From: CAYSGL01 sp964520985
GTDB taxonomy: Bacteria > Pseudomonadota > Alphaproteobacteria > Micavibrionales > Micavibrionaceae
Direction of reading: 5' to 3'
Assembly (NCBI GenBank): GCA_964520985.1
Contig: CAZFPB010000002.1
Coordinates: 62,001 to 126,000, forward strand
Length of the DNA: 64,000 nucleotides
Below the pieces are notes generated by a model. That model saw only the letters and a program-made list of their open reading frames with translations. It was not told where the DNA came from and made no database searches. Each line of letters starts with the position of its first letter. Position 1 is the first letter of the stretch. Of this stretch, positions 35,611-44,874 are shown piece after piece. The translations under genes and the position numbers were made by a program.

Positions 35611-36906
35611 ATGAGTGGTTACGTAATTATTGATAGACGGTTGAGTTCAAAAGGTCGTAGTTCGACTAATCGCAAATTGTTTTTGAATCGTCTCCGTAGT
35701 GCAATTAAGCAAAGCGTATCTGATATTACTAGCGATGTTGACGTCACTAATATCACTAAAGGAAGCAAGAAAGTTCGCGTTCCAGTTCAACGGCTGTACG
35801 AACCTTCGTTCAACAACGACCTTAATACTGGGATCAACAACATCGTATTCACCGGTAATGAACGATACATTGTAGGTGACAGAATCGAACGTCCTCAGAG
35901 CCAACAAGGATCTGGTGGAGCAGGACAAGGTGAAGGTGGAGAAGATGATTTCACCTTTGAGCTGACAAAAGAAGAATTTCTCGACTATTTCTTTGAATCG
36001 TGTGAATTGCCAGATCTCTTGCGCAAAGAATTTAGCAAAGTAAATGAATTGGAACATCATCGTGCTGGATACAGCGTTGATGGTGCTCCGTCTGCTTTGA
36101 ACATTGTTCGATCAATGCGACATGCTAAATCACGCAAGTTTGGTTTTGCAGCTAGTAAAAAAGCACGTATTCGTGAACTGGAACAATTTAAAGCTCAATT
36201 GCTTGATGATCCAGCATCTCATCCTGATGAAATCAATAAAATAGACAAAGAAATCGCTGAACTTCAAGCTAAGATCAAAGCGATTCCTTTCATTGATCCA
36301 GTCGACTTGCGATATAACGCATGGACAGAAACAGAAATTCCTGCAATTCAAGCGGTAATGTTCTGTGTGATGGACGTATCCGGAAGTATGGGTCAGCAGC
36401 ATAAAAAGTTAGCAAAAACGTTTTATATGTTGTTGTATCTGTTCCTCGAGCGTAATTACGATCGTGTGGACATAGTGTGGATTCGTCACCACACTCAAGC
36501 ACAAGAAGTAGATGAACATACGTTCTTTCATGAAAAAACAAATGGCGGTACCACTGTATCCCCAGCGTTGCAATTGGTTGACGATATTATCAACGATCGT
36601 TATCCATTGAATGCATGGAACATCTATGTTGCACAAGCTACTGATGGTGATAACTGGTATGACGACAACGAATTAACGCAGGAAATACTTGAAACTAAGA
36701 TTATTCCAAAAGTTCAGTATTATGCGTATACACAGATCAATCCAGGCGAAGATGACAGTCGTAGCGAGGATAACAGTTTGTGGAGACTGTTCGAACATTT
36801 GAGCGATCAATACAGCAATGTAGCAGCCGCGCGAATTTTTGATCAGGCTGATGTTTATCCTGTATTTAAACAACTGTTTGATAAAAAACATACGGTTAAA
36901 GGGTGA
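35611..36906 (+). CDS. yeaH: YeaH/YhbH (DUF444) von Willebrand factor A-like protein
   Basis: 431 residues from the ATG at 35611 (GAGGT upstream); the N-terminus GYVIIDRRLSSKGRSSTNRKLFL matches E. coli YeaH ([20 protein letters not shown]), and NDRIERPQ-like GDRIERPQ is conserved. The vWA domain has the MIDAS motif CVMDVSGSMG and GGTTVSPAL. It partners PrkA in bacteria. Overlaps the SpoVR gene by 4 nt. Confidence 0.92.
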   Translation: MSGYVIIDRRLSSKGRSSTNRKLFLNRLRSAIKQSVSDITSDVDVTNITKGSKKVRVPVQRLYEPSFNNDLNTGINNIVFTGNERYIVGDRIERPQSQQGSGGAGQGEGGEDDFTFELTKEEFLDYFFESCELPDLLRKEFSKVNELEHHRAGYSVDGAPSALNIVRSMRHAKSRKFGFAASKKARIRELEQFKAQLLDDPASHPDEINKIDKEIAELQAKIKAIPFIDPVDLRYNAWTETEIPAIQAVMFCVMDVSGSMGQQHKKLAKTFYMLLYLFLERNYDRVDIVWIRHHTQAQEVDEHTFFHEKTNGGTTVSPALQLVDDIINDRYPLNAWNIYVAQATDGDNWYDDNELTQEILETKIIPKVQYYAYTQINPGEDDSRSEDNSLWRLFEHLSDQYSNVAAARIFDQADVYPVFKQLFDKKHTVKG

Positions 36907-38399
36907 GTGGTATGAAAAAGTTCGATTCTGGAACTGACTGGACGTTTGAAGATATTGATCGTTGCTACAACATTCAAAAACAAATCGTTGATGAAAATTA
37001 TCAACTTTATCACTATCCGAATCAGATCGAAATAATCAGTTCGGAACAAATGTTAGAAGCATATACTAACGTTGGTATGCCGATGATGTACGATCATTGG
37101 AGCTTTGGTAAGAAATTTGTGCAAGAATCTGCAGCATATCGTCGTGGCCATATGGGTCTGGCATACGAAATTGTAATTAACACTAATCCATCGATCGCAT
37201 ACTTGATGGAAGAGAATACGATGTGCATGCAAGCGTTAGTTATTGCGCACGCCAGTTTTGGTCACAATAGCTTCTTTGCTAACAACAATGTGTTCAAACA
37301 ATGGACAGATGCCAGCGCTATCGTTGAGTATTTGACGTTTGCAAAGAATTATGTCTCAGAATGCTATGAACGATATGGTAACGAAGTAACACGCGTAATT
37401 GACGCAGCACACGCATTGCAACACCACGGTGTTGATCGATATCGACGCCCGCGCAAACTTGCAAAAGGCGTAGAACGTCAACGCCTGTTAGATCGCGAAG
37501 AATATGATCGTCAACACTACAATGATATTTGGAAAACCGTTCCAACCAAGAACATAACCGACGGAGACGTATATCCTAAAGATCGTTTTCCGAAAGAACC
37601 TGAAGAAAATCTTCTGTATTTCTTAGAAAAACACGCACCTAATCTTGATGATTGGAAACGTGAAATTTTGAGAATCGTTCGAAAGATTTCTCAATATTTT
37701 TATCCTCAAATGCTTACTAAAATAATGAATGAAGGATGGGCAACGTTTACTCACCATAATGTTCTTCATGATATGTGCGATCGTGGGTATGTAACAGATG
37801 GATTTATGTTAGAATTCTTGGCAAGTCATTCTAGCGTCGTGTATCAAGCTCCATATAAACGTCGTATAAATCCTTATGCGTTAGGGGTTGCGATGTTTCA
37901 AGATATTAAACGTGTGTCGATGTCGCCGACTAAAGAAGACGAAAAATGGTTCAAAGCGGATTGGGTTGGCAATGGTAAATGGCTTGATAACTGCAAGTAT
38001 GCAATGCAGAACTTCAAGGATGAAAGCTTCATTTATCAATATTTGTCGCCTAAACTGATTCGTGATTTCAAGTTGATGTCAGTGTATGACGATACAGCTG
38101 TTGATTACCTAATCGTTGATGCTATTCATGACGACGAAGGGTATGAAATGATTCGAGAGAATTTAGCTGAGAGTCAAAACGTTAATAACCTGTTACCTGA
38201 TATTCAGATTGTTAATGTTGATGTTCGTGGTGACCGTACGTTAGAACTGTATCATTACAGTCGAAAAGGTTCTACGTTGGATATCGATTCGGCAGAACAT
38301 ACGTTAGAACATCTGGCATATCTGTGGGAGTATCCAATTGTGCTGACTACTGTGGACGAAGAACATTTAGCTGTTAATGTGTTCGAGGTTGACTATTGA
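36903..38399 (+). CDS. spoVR: SpoVR family protein (YcgB-like)
   Basis: About 498 residues from GTG 36903, or 495 from ATG 36912 (the better match to family starts: DSGTDWTFEDIDRCYNIQK). Conserved SpoVR blocks: YPNQIEIISSEQMLEAY, GMPMMYDHWSFGKKF, INTNPSIAYLMEENT, and EGWATFTHHNVLHDM. Completes the PrkA-YeaH-SpoVR set. Molecular activity is unknown. Confidence 0.92.
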   Translation: MSGMKKFDSGTDWTFEDIDRCYNIQKQIVDENYQLYHYPNQIEIISSEQMLEAYTNVGMPMMYDHWSFGKKFVQESAAYRRGHMGLAYEIVINTNPSIAYLMEENTMCMQALVIAHASFGHNSFFANNNVFKQWTDASAIVEYLTFAKNYVSECYERYGNEVTRVIDAAHALQHHGVDRYRRPRKLAKGVERQRLLDREEYDRQHYNDIWKTVPTKNITDGDVYPKDRFPKEPEENLLYFLEKHAPNLDDWKREILRIVRKISQYFYPQMLTKIMNEGWATFTHHNVLHDMCDRGYVTDGFMLEFLASHSSVVYQAPYKRRINPYALGVAMFQDIKRVSMSPTKEDEKWFKADWVGNGKWLDNCKYAMQNFKDESFIYQYLSPKLIRDFKLMSVYDDTAVDYLIVDAIHDDEGYEMIRENLAESQNVNNLLPDIQIVNVDVRGDRTLELYHYSRKGSTLDIDSAEHTLEHLAYLWEYPIVLTTVDEEHLAVNVFEVDY

Positions 38400-38409
38400 T
38401 TCGGTAGTT

Positions 38410-38510
38410 AAATAGTGCAAAAACTGGGGCAGATAACAATAATAACACCTGCCCCAATAAATACTTTCATCCTTTGGAAAGTATTGATGTTTCACATCCA
38501 AACAACAATT
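38410..38510 (+). other. intergenic double hairpin
   Basis: TGGGGCAG...CTGCCCCA, then AATACTTTC atccttt GGAAAGTATT. Neither has a clear T-run. They may protect the 3' end of the SpoVR mRNA. The rest of 38511-38597 shows nothing. Confidence 0.5.
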
Positions 38511-38597
38511 CGTAGTATTTTTTCCCCTTCCTTTCCGCTCATCTTTTGTTTAATTTCCACGAAACTTTTAACACACCTGTAACTAGGAGAACTGCCT

Positions 38598-39359
38598 ATG
38601 TCAAGCAATAAAAGTAGAAGAAAAGCTGGCAAACAACAAAATGTAATTGATATGCAACAATATCATAACGCTATGGCACAGCAAGAAGGACCGACACGCA
38701 AGACTTGGTCCATTCATGATCTAAAAACTGTGAAGCCGTTAACACCAAATCAAGAAATTGTATTCCATGATTTCTTCAGTGGTGATAATGTATGCATTCA
38801 CGGATCAGCTGGAACCGGAAAAACATTTTGTGCAGCTTACTTAGCATTAGCAGAAATGTTAGATAAAGATTCTCCAATTGATAAAATTGTTATTGTACGT
38901 TCGGCAGTGCCAGCTCGTGATATCGGGTTTTTGCCTGGAACGTTAGAAGAAAAGATTGCTGTGTATGAGCAACCATACATTGATATTTTCAGTGAGTTGC
39001 TTGGACGTCCAGCATCATATCAAAACATGAAAGCTGCTCGCAAAGTAGAATTTTATACTACTTCGTATCTTCGTGGTTTGACTTGGGATGATACTATTGT
39101 TATTGTTGATGAAGCACAAAACATGACGATGACAGAAATTGACAGTATCATGACACGTCTTGGCTGCAATACAAGAATTATTTTGTGTGGTGACACAAAA
39201 TATCAACAAGATTTGCGGCGCGAAAATACTGGAATTCACCAGTTAGTTAAAGTAGCAGAACGAATGGCTGGATTTTCGGTAGTTGAATTTACTGTTGAAG
39301 ATATTGTTCGAAGCAATTTAGTGAAGCAGTGGATTATGGCAAGAGAGAGTGTGAGTTAA
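38598..39359 (+). CDS. phoH: PhoH-like ATPase
   Basis: 253 residues. LTPNQEIVFHDFF, Walker A IHGSAGTGKTFCAAY, VRSAVPARDIGFLPGTLEEK, and Walker B TIVIVDEAQNMT define the PhoH domain, widespread in phages; the biochemical role is probably RNA-related but unsettled. An N-terminal basic leader (SSNKSRRKAGKQQ) precedes it. A terminator follows. Confidence 0.93.
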   Translation: MSSNKSRRKAGKQQNVIDMQQYHNAMAQQEGPTRKTWSIHDLKTVKPLTPNQEIVFHDFFSGDNVCIHGSAGTGKTFCAAYLALAEMLDKDSPIDKIVIVRSAVPARDIGFLPGTLEEKIAVYEQPYIDIFSELLGRPASYQNMKAARKVEFYTTSYLRGLTWDDTIVIVDEAQNMTMTEIDSIMTRLGCNTRIILCGDTKYQQDLRRENTGIHQLVKVAERMAGFSVVEFTVEDIVRSNLVKQWIMARESVS

Positions 39360-39372
39360 TCACACTCTTTTT
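39346..39372 (+). terminator. terminator at the phoH stop codon
   Basis: AGAGTGTGA GTTAA TCACACTCT followed by TTTTTA; the loop contains the stop codon. Confidence 0.85.
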
Positions 39373-39625
39373 ATGATCGGTGTTGTGCAACAGTAATGCG
39401 CAATTCTTGCACTTGCTGTTGCAGCTCTTTATAGTCTCGTTTGTTATCATCTAATTGGCGTTGAATCGAAGCATTTTGTTGTTCGATTAACACAATTTTA
39501 GTCTGAAAAGATCCCCACGTAGTAACCAAAGATACTAAAAATCCGAATAGAATTAAGATGTCGCGGCCACTTATGTACGTAGGGACACGTAACGTAAATT
39601 GGTCTTTATCACGGTTTGTTGACAA
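39371..39625 (-). CDS. membrane-anchored coiled-coil protein (possible spanin-like)
   Basis: 84 residues from TTG 39625, chosen because AAGGAG lies 8 nt upstream; an ATG at 39649 has no such site. One transmembrane segment (ILILFGFLVSLVTTWG) followed by a coiled coil (VLIEQQNASIQRQLDDN...). N-in/C-out topology resembles an inner-membrane spanin, but no outer partner is adjacent. A late-like GATAAATA lies upstream (39654-39647). Confidence 0.55.
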   Translation of the reverse strand: MSTNRDKDQFTLRVPTYISGRDILILFGFLVSLVTTWGSFQTKIVLIEQQNASIQRQLDDNKRDYKELQQQVQELRITVAQHRS

Positions 39626-39672
39626 TGGGACAACTCCTTTATATACCATATTTATCAAAAATTCGATTTTTC

Positions 39673-39909
39673 ATGGTGAATCCACGTAAACCAATAAATA
39701 ACCAAGCCCCTACAGGATATGCGACTAATATGAGAGAACGGATTAAGGTAGTCGAATTAACCCAAGAGCAATTCCGTCAATGGTGTAATTTTTGGAAAGT
39801 GCGTGCTCTGTGTGTAATAATTTGTGGTGCGTTTGCAGGTCATGTTTTATCAGTACCGGCATATTCAGCTTCACATAATGATAAAAAAGTTGAGGAAATT
39901 GGTCAGTGA
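39673..39909 (+). CDS. small membrane protein
   Basis: 78 residues; one hydrophobic segment (ALCVIICGAFAGHVLSV) after a basic and polar N-terminal half. No Shine-Dalgarno is obvious. Overlaps the next membrane-protein gene by 4 nt. Confidence 0.5.
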   Translation: MVNPRKPINNQAPTGYATNMRERIKVVELTQEQFRQWCNFWKVRALCVIICGAFAGHVLSVPAYSASHNDKKVEEIGQ

Positions 39910-40247
39910 TTGAAACGTTTTTACATGTGCTTTCTTCATATCCCCAAATTTTGTATTCTTACATGGTGGGAATAATCTTAACTTGGAGTGTTGTTCTTGT
40001 ATGTGATGCGTTTTCGTTGGTAGGGTGTGTTAAACGACATCACAACTATTGTCGTCGTAATGATAAAAACACTTTGATATTTTTGATTGGTGGGATGGCA
40101 TTGACGATTATAGGATATCTTGTCGTTAATTTTAATCCTAATTTAATACAGCTTGGCATGCTAATATCGGGCTGGTATATGGCAGTGTTAGTTCAATTTA
40201 CAGATGTGATTTACAGAAATTTGGTTGTTGTTAAACAGTTGCCATAA
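39906..40247 (+). CDS. three-helix membrane protein, possible holin
   Basis: 113 residues from GTG. Three hydrophobic segments: ILYSYMVGIILTWSVVLVC, LIFLIGGMALTIIGYLVV and LGMLISGWYMAVLV. Size and topology suit a class I holin, but there is no lysis gene next to it (the lysozyme is at 27.2 kb), so this is only a possibility. Confidence 0.55.
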   Translation: MIETFLHVLSSYPQILYSYMVGIILTWSVVLVCDAFSLVGCVKRHHNYCRRNDKNTLIFLIGGMALTIIGYLVVNFNPNLIQLGMLISGWYMAVLVQFTDVIYRNLVVVKQLP

Positions 40248-40249
40248 AC

Positions 40250-40306
40250 ACTCATTTGTTCGAAAGTTGTTATGTTTAAAATAACAATAAGAGACTATAA
40301 ATGAGT
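40250..40306 (+). promoter_or_regulatory. start-codon-masking hairpin
   Basis: ACTCATTT (40250-40257) pairs with AAATGAGT (40299-40306), which holds the ATG of the next gene. Between them is a second stem, TTGTTAT/ATAACAA (40267-40287). Promoter boxes are weak (TAAAAT at 40277). Confidence 0.45.
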
Positions 40307-40498
40307 ACATTTAATCCTGATGACTTAGAACAAACGTACATTTTTGATGGACAAGAAGTAAAGTTAACTGGCCGTAAAGCAGTTAAAATCCTCCCAAGTA
40401 AAAAAGTTGATACCTTATACGAGATTAAACCATGCGCTGTGTATGAACAGAAGTTGCGTTGGGTTCGTGAAGGTGAATTGTTTGTAGTGGTGGTTTAA
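40301..40498 (+). CDS. small hypothetical protein
   Basis: 65 residues, beta-rich (TYIFDGQEVKLTGRKAVKIL, VREGELFVVVV). Its TAA is directly followed by the thyA ATG, so the two are coupled. Confidence 0.6.
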   Translation: MSTFNPDDLEQTYIFDGQEVKLTGRKAVKILPSKKVDTLYEIKPCAVYEQKLRWVREGELFVVVV

Positions 40499-41371
40499 AT
40501 GAGTGATTATATTTTATCTCAGTATGACTATGCCCTCAATAGAATTTTTAATGAAGGATTTATTCTTCAGGGTGATCGAACAGGCGTCGGTCGAAAAACG
40601 GTATTTGGAATTAGCACAGAATATGATATTTCAGAACGCGTTCCAGTGTTAACAAGACGTCAAGTAGCATGGAAGTCTGTTGTTAAAGAAGTGCTGTGGT
40701 ATATTTCTGGAAGTCATAACATCAATGATCTTGAAGCTATGGGTGCAAAAATCTGGTCTCCATGGAAAAACGATCGTTTCACAGAAAAACATAATCTTCC
40801 GCAAGGTTCGGGTGGTTACATATATGGATATAATTTAATTCACTTCGGTGCAGATATTCATAATCCGGAAGATCAAGGATTCAACCAATTAGATTATGTA
40901 ATCAATACTCTGCGCAATAACCCCAAATCGACTCAAGCATGTTTCACATTTTGGCGCCCTGATACTAACCATGCAGCTGTATTACCTGCTTGTCATGCGT
41001 TTTACAGTTTTATTGTTTCCCCTGATGCCACTGGTGAAATGAATGTATTGAACTGTCATGTGTTTCAACGCAGTAATGATTACCCCATTGGTGTTGGCAT
41101 GGCCAATTTGTTTACTGGGACTTTGTTTACATACATGATTGCTCAGCAACTTGACATGACACCTGGCAAGTTATATCACACTGGAGCTCATTGCCACATT
41201 TACCTGAATGCTCTGGATGCGGTTCAACAATATCTGGAAACAGAATATGCACCGCCATCGCCAAAATTAATCATTAATAAAAAACCATCGATTTATGATT
41301 ATACCATTGACGACTTTGATTTAGTTGGGTATAACCCACTTCCACCAATCAAATTCCCTATTGCAGTATAA
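40499..41371 (+). CDS. thyA: thymidylate synthase
   Basis: 290 residues. LPACHAFYSF contains the catalytic Cys; QRSNDYPIGVGMANLF and LYHTGAHCHIYLN are the folate/dUMP-binding blocks. Methylates dUMP to dTMP, using folate recycled by the DHFR encoded at 43.8 kb and dUMP from the dCMP deaminase at 15.2 kb. Confidence 0.94.
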   Translation: MSDYILSQYDYALNRIFNEGFILQGDRTGVGRKTVFGISTEYDISERVPVLTRRQVAWKSVVKEVLWYISGSHNINDLEAMGAKIWSPWKNDRFTEKHNLPQGSGGYIYGYNLIHFGADIHNPEDQGFNQLDYVINTLRNNPKSTQACFTFWRPDTNHAAVLPACHAFYSFIVSPDATGEMNVLNCHVFQRSNDYPIGVGMANLFTGTLFTYMIAQQLDMTPGKLYHTGAHCHIYLNALDAVQQYLETEYAPPSPKLIINKKPSIYDYTIDDFDLVGYNPLPPIKFPIAV

Positions 41372-41374
41372 ATA
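41367..41374 (+). promoter_or_regulatory. late promoter box TATAAATA
   Basis: Overlaps the thyA stop codon, 38 nt before the next gene. Confidence 0.6.
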
Positions 41375-41412
41375 ATTAAGTTGGTTAAACAACATAAGTA
41401 GAGGTTGCAGAC

Positions 41413-41796
41413 ATGTCTACAATGACCGTTAAGGCGACGCAAGTCAATAGCAAGACGTTATTCACTGATATCAATGAAATGGCTATAGATTTTCATGATT
41501 CAGTGTGCAAAATGCTCGACAGGTATCACAACTCAGGTAATTCGTTTTTTATCGGTAGTTCTGCAGCTAGATATCAACGCAACGAAGCGTTTGAAGTTGC
41601 AAACACGATGGTCAGTCATTTTGAAATGATCATGGAAGATTTTGTAGAACAGAATAAAGTGCGTGTATATGATGTTATTCATGATAAACACTCAATGGAT
41701 AATCCATCAGGCCCGCAAATTATTACTGTAAAATATAGACAACGTGACTGCATTAACTGGACATTTTTGACGTATACATTCAGTAAAAACCGTTGA
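41413..41796 (+). CDS. hypothetical protein
   Basis: 127 residues, family unknown. Mixed alpha/beta; contains NSFFIGSSAARYQRNEAFEVAN and a C-terminal NWTFLTYTFSKNR. Preceded by a late promoter box and AGAGGTTG. Confidence 0.6.
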   Translation: MSTMTVKATQVNSKTLFTDINEMAIDFHDSVCKMLDRYHNSGNSFFIGSSAARYQRNEAFEVANTMVSHFEMIMEDFVEQNKVRVYDVIHDKHSMDNPSGPQIITVKYRQRDCINWTFLTYTFSKNR

Positions 41797-41854
41797 TTTT
41801 CTGTGAGGTAGGTGGGATAATTGCCCCATATCTACCTTAACAGGATTCCACATC

Positions 41855-43807
41855 ATGGCGATGAATATCAAAGCGCTAATCAACAATATTCAGACGTTTG
41901 ATATCGAAAGTTTCAAAATCGACGAGCTCATAGCAGTACTTAAAGCGTGCGATGACGCTTATTTCAACGATGTTATCCCACTAATATCTGATGATTTGTA
42001 CGATACAATCAAGCAATATGCACAACGTCTGAATCCCAAACATCCTTATTTTGCGACCGTTGGAACTGCAACGCGGCTTCCCCCAGTTAAACTTCCCGAT
42101 CCGTTGGGATCGTTGATTCAAGTTGAAGTTGGTGAAACAGCAGATTGGGTCAGCAAGTATCAATTGATGAAAGAAATATTTGTCGTCACCGACAAATTGG
42201 ACGGTAACAGCGTTTCAATCTACTATGATGAAAAAGGTGCTTTCAAACAAGCATTTACTCGCGGCGACGGTTATGAGGGAACAGACGTTACCCGCCATCT
42301 GCAACACATTCCATCGTTGCCCAAGACTGTATCTGTCCCAAATCTCAAAGTTCGGGCAGAAGTAATTATTTCTGAGAATTCGTTTGAACATATTAAGACG
42401 CAAGTAACGTCACGTGCTGGTACTCAGTACAAAAACGCACGTAATATGATGAGCGGGGTTATGACTGCTCATACAAATAAAGACATCGTATATCGTGCAG
42501 TTGATGTAATTGGTTATGAAATTCTCGGTGATCATGACTACGATAAGTTAGTTCAACTGTCTATGTTGAAAAACAACAAATTTCTTGTGGCTCGTCATGC
42601 GACATTCATTGGTAGTGAGATGACAGATGAAGCCTTGGCTGAACATCTCGAAATTCAACGCGAATCGACTCAATACGCCATTGATGGTGTAGTCATTGAC
42701 GTCAACAGTGCAAAACAACGTAAACGAATCAATCCATCGCGTGAAACGCTCAATCCTGAATACGCTCGTAAATTCAAAATCGCTGATGCATCTAACTATG
42801 CTGAAACTACTGTAGTTGAAGTTCAGTGGAACATTAGCAAGGACGGTTATGCAAAACCGAAGCTGCTACTTGAACCTGTTGAATTGGTTGGTGTTACAGT
42901 TAAACATTGCACTGCGTTTAACGCAAAATTCATTAAAGACAACAACATTGGTCCAGGTGCTGTCATCGCAATTACTCGTAGCGGCGATGTAATTCCGTTT
43001 TGCCAAAAAGTACTCACTCCAGCAATAGCTCAAATGCCAGAAGGTCTGGAGCAATTCCACTGGACTCCTACTGGCGTCGATCTTGTCTTGACTGACAAGA
43101 TGAGTAATGCCACTGTAATTCTTGAGCAATTGGTTGACTTTTTTGCTACATTGAATACCGATGCGCTCGGCGAAGGGAATCTTCGTACTTTAGTAGATAT
43201 AGGGTTTACGACGCCTGAATCAATCATTACGATGACCAAAGAAGAGATGAATTCTGTATTTGGTAAAGCAATTGGTACCAAGATTTATACTGGAATTCGT
43301 AAGTCTCTGACAAATATTCCTCAGTACAAATTGATGGGGGCGCATCCAGCGTTTGGCCGTGGTATTGGTGTCCGTCGAATGAAGGCATTGTATGCTGCAT
43401 TTAATGGTGATATGACGAAATGTCAGGACTATGATCTTGTGGTCTCGGTTGAATCGTTCAAAGATAAAACTGCGACCAAAGTAGTGTCTGGATATGACAG
43501 TTATGTTGCGTTTTTGGATGCAATCGTCGGTTGTTATACGTTTGAACAACGTACAGAATCGTCCAATGAACTTGCTAACGTAACTATTGTGTTTACCGGT
43601 TTTCGTGACAACAACCTGCAAACACGACTAGAACAGATGGGAGCTACGTTTGGATCTTCGGTATCGAAGAACACCACAATTGTTGTTGCTGCTGACGTCA
43701 ATGACACTTCTACGAAATTGAGCAAAGCTCGTTCGTTGGGAATCCCAGTTGTAAGTCGAGATAATTTTGATGTCGAACAATTAAAGGAACAATATAAGAA
43801 TGGATAA
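41855..43807 (+). CDS. ligA: NAD-dependent DNA ligase (LigA)
   Basis: 650 residues. The N-terminal NMN-binding helix region (ISDDLYDTIKQYAQ) is followed by the adenylation motif VVTDKLDGNSVSIYY (catalytic Lys), the OB-fold (PGAVIAITRSGDVIPF), helix-hairpin-helix repeats (about 440-540) and a C-terminal BRCT domain (ANVTIVFTGFRDN...). The four-Cys zinc finger normally between OB and HhH is absent. T4 uses an ATP ligase; this phage depends on host NAD. Confidence 0.93.
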   Translation: MAMNIKALINNIQTFDIESFKIDELIAVLKACDDAYFNDVIPLISDDLYDTIKQYAQRLNPKHPYFATVGTATRLPPVKLPDPLGSLIQVEVGETADWVSKYQLMKEIFVVTDKLDGNSVSIYYDEKGAFKQAFTRGDGYEGTDVTRHLQHIPSLPKTVSVPNLKVRAEVIISENSFEHIKTQVTSRAGTQYKNARNMMSGVMTAHTNKDIVYRAVDVIGYEILGDHDYDKLVQLSMLKNNKFLVARHATFIGSEMTDEALAEHLEIQRESTQYAIDGVVIDVNSAKQRKRINPSRETLNPEYARKFKIADASNYAETTVVEVQWNISKDGYAKPKLLLEPVELVGVTVKHCTAFNAKFIKDNNIGPGAVIAITRSGDVIPFCQKVLTPAIAQMPEGLEQFHWTPTGVDLVLTDKMSNATVILEQLVDFFATLNTDALGEGNLRTLVDIGFTTPESIITMTKEEMNSVFGKAIGTKIYTGIRKSLTNIPQYKLMGAHPAFGRGIGVRRMKALYAAFNGDMTKCQDYDLVVSVESFKDKTATKVVSGYDSYVAFLDAIVGCYTFEQRTESSNELANVTIVFTGFRDNNLQTRLEQMGATFGSSVSKNTTIVVAADVNDTSTKLSKARSLGIPVVSRDNFDVEQLKEQYKNG

Positions 43808-44309
43808 TCCGATTCACGTAATTGTAGCTGTAGATCAGATGGGAGGTTTTGCAAAAGATGGTATAATTCCATGGCATTACCCAGAAGATTTTGCATGGTT
43901 TAAACGACATACTGCTGGTCAAGCGTGTGTCATGGGAAGTAAAACGTACGAATACATCAATGAAAAGCTTGGTGATAAGGCTAAAGAAAGTGTTTTGCCG
44001 GGTCGCCAATGTTTCGTTGTATCTCGAACGTTAGCTGAACTACCAAATGCAACAGTAGTTCGAAACATTCGTGATGCTGCTAATCAACTTCCGCTTGGAA
44101 AACCACTATTTGTATTGGGAGGCTCCAGTATCTATAATGCTGGGGTCTCTTTAGCCGATCGTGTTTATATGACTGTAATAAATAAAAATTATGATTGTAC
44201 AAGATTCTTCCCTGTCGATTATGTTTCGAAGCATTTCAATACAGTGGATGTTGAACAAATCGATACAGCACCAGATTTACGATTTTTTATTATGGACAGA
44301 AAACAATAA
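43800..44309 (+). CDS. dihydrofolate reductase
   Basis: 169 residues. IHVIVAVDQMGGFAKDGIIPWHYPEDFAWFK (active-site Trp and Asp), VMGSKTYE and FVLGGSSIYN are DHFR blocks. Regenerates tetrahydrofolate for ThyA. Overlaps the ligase gene by 8 nt and the next gene by 1 nt. Confidence 0.93.
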   Translation: MDNPIHVIVAVDQMGGFAKDGIIPWHYPEDFAWFKRHTAGQACVMGSKTYEYINEKLGDKAKESVLPGRQCFVVSRTLAELPNATVVRNIRDAANQLPLGKPLFVLGGSSIYNAGVSLADRVYMTVINKNYDCTRFFPVDYVSKHFNTVDVEQIDTAPDLRFFIMDRKQ

Positions 44310-44818
44310 TGAGATTACTTGATTTGTGTGAAGATATTTCAGGAAAAGGTACATACGCAGGGGTACGGTTCCACGAAGATACAAAAAATGCGATTGTTGA
44401 ATTTATGAAGGAGCATAAAATTCCAAATATGCTTCCACATCATAAATTACATACCACACTGTTATACAGTAGAAAGTATCTCCCCAAATATGCTCCATTA
44501 GGTACACTATCAGAACCATTAATTGGAACGCCAACCAATTTTGATGTATGGAAAAGTAGTAGCGAACCATATTCGAACTGTTTGGTTATGCAATATGATT
44601 GCCCTCAGTTAATTGACCGCCATCGCCATTTGATGGACACTCATAAAGCAACCTTCGATTTCGACCAATACCATCCGCATATTACATTTTCGTATTCGAT
44701 TGGGGACATGGATATTAAACCAATTATGGAACTGATTGAAAACATTGGTAAAATTATGATCGTCGAAGAGTACATGGAAGACTTGGATCTCGATTGGGGT
44801 AAGAAATCAGTAGGTTGA
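44309..44818 (+). CDS. 2H phosphoesterase, Acb1-like anti-CBASS protein
   Basis: 169 residues. Two HxT motifs, LHTTLLYSR (His48, Thr50) and HPHITFSYSIGD (His124, Thr126), give the 2H phosphoesterase site; spacing and flanks resemble T4 57B (Acb1), which degrades cyclic oligonucleotide signals of CBASS defence. Compared with that family there is an N-terminal extension (RLLDLCEDISG) resembling a capsid-targeting leader with a possible LCE/D cleavage site. Confidence 0.72.
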   Translation: MRLLDLCEDISGKGTYAGVRFHEDTKNAIVEFMKEHKIPNMLPHHKLHTTLLYSRKYLPKYAPLGTLSEPLIGTPTNFDVWKSSSEPYSNCLVMQYDCPQLIDRHRHLMDTHKATFDFDQYHPHITFSYSIGDMDIKPIMELIENIGKIMIVEEYMEDLDLDWGKKSVG

Positions 44819-44843
44819 TATTTGTTGGTAACTGTAGTATAAT
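44815..44843 (+). promoter_or_regulatory. sigma70-type promoter
   Basis: TTGATA (44815-44820), 17 nt, TATAAT (44838-44843). The -10 lies in the loop of a GTAACTG/CAGTTAC hairpin. Confidence 0.7.
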
Positions 44844-44874
44844 TGTGCAGTTACTTATAAATTGAGATTTTTGT

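Noticed and set aside
39673..40247. Confident holin/spanin lysis cassette
   Set aside because: Topologies fit, but the endolysin is 12 kb away and no outer spanin is seen.
44845..44860. Late promoter before the 44875 gene (TATAAATT)
   Set aside because: The last base departs from the box and a near-consensus sigma70 promoter already serves the gene.
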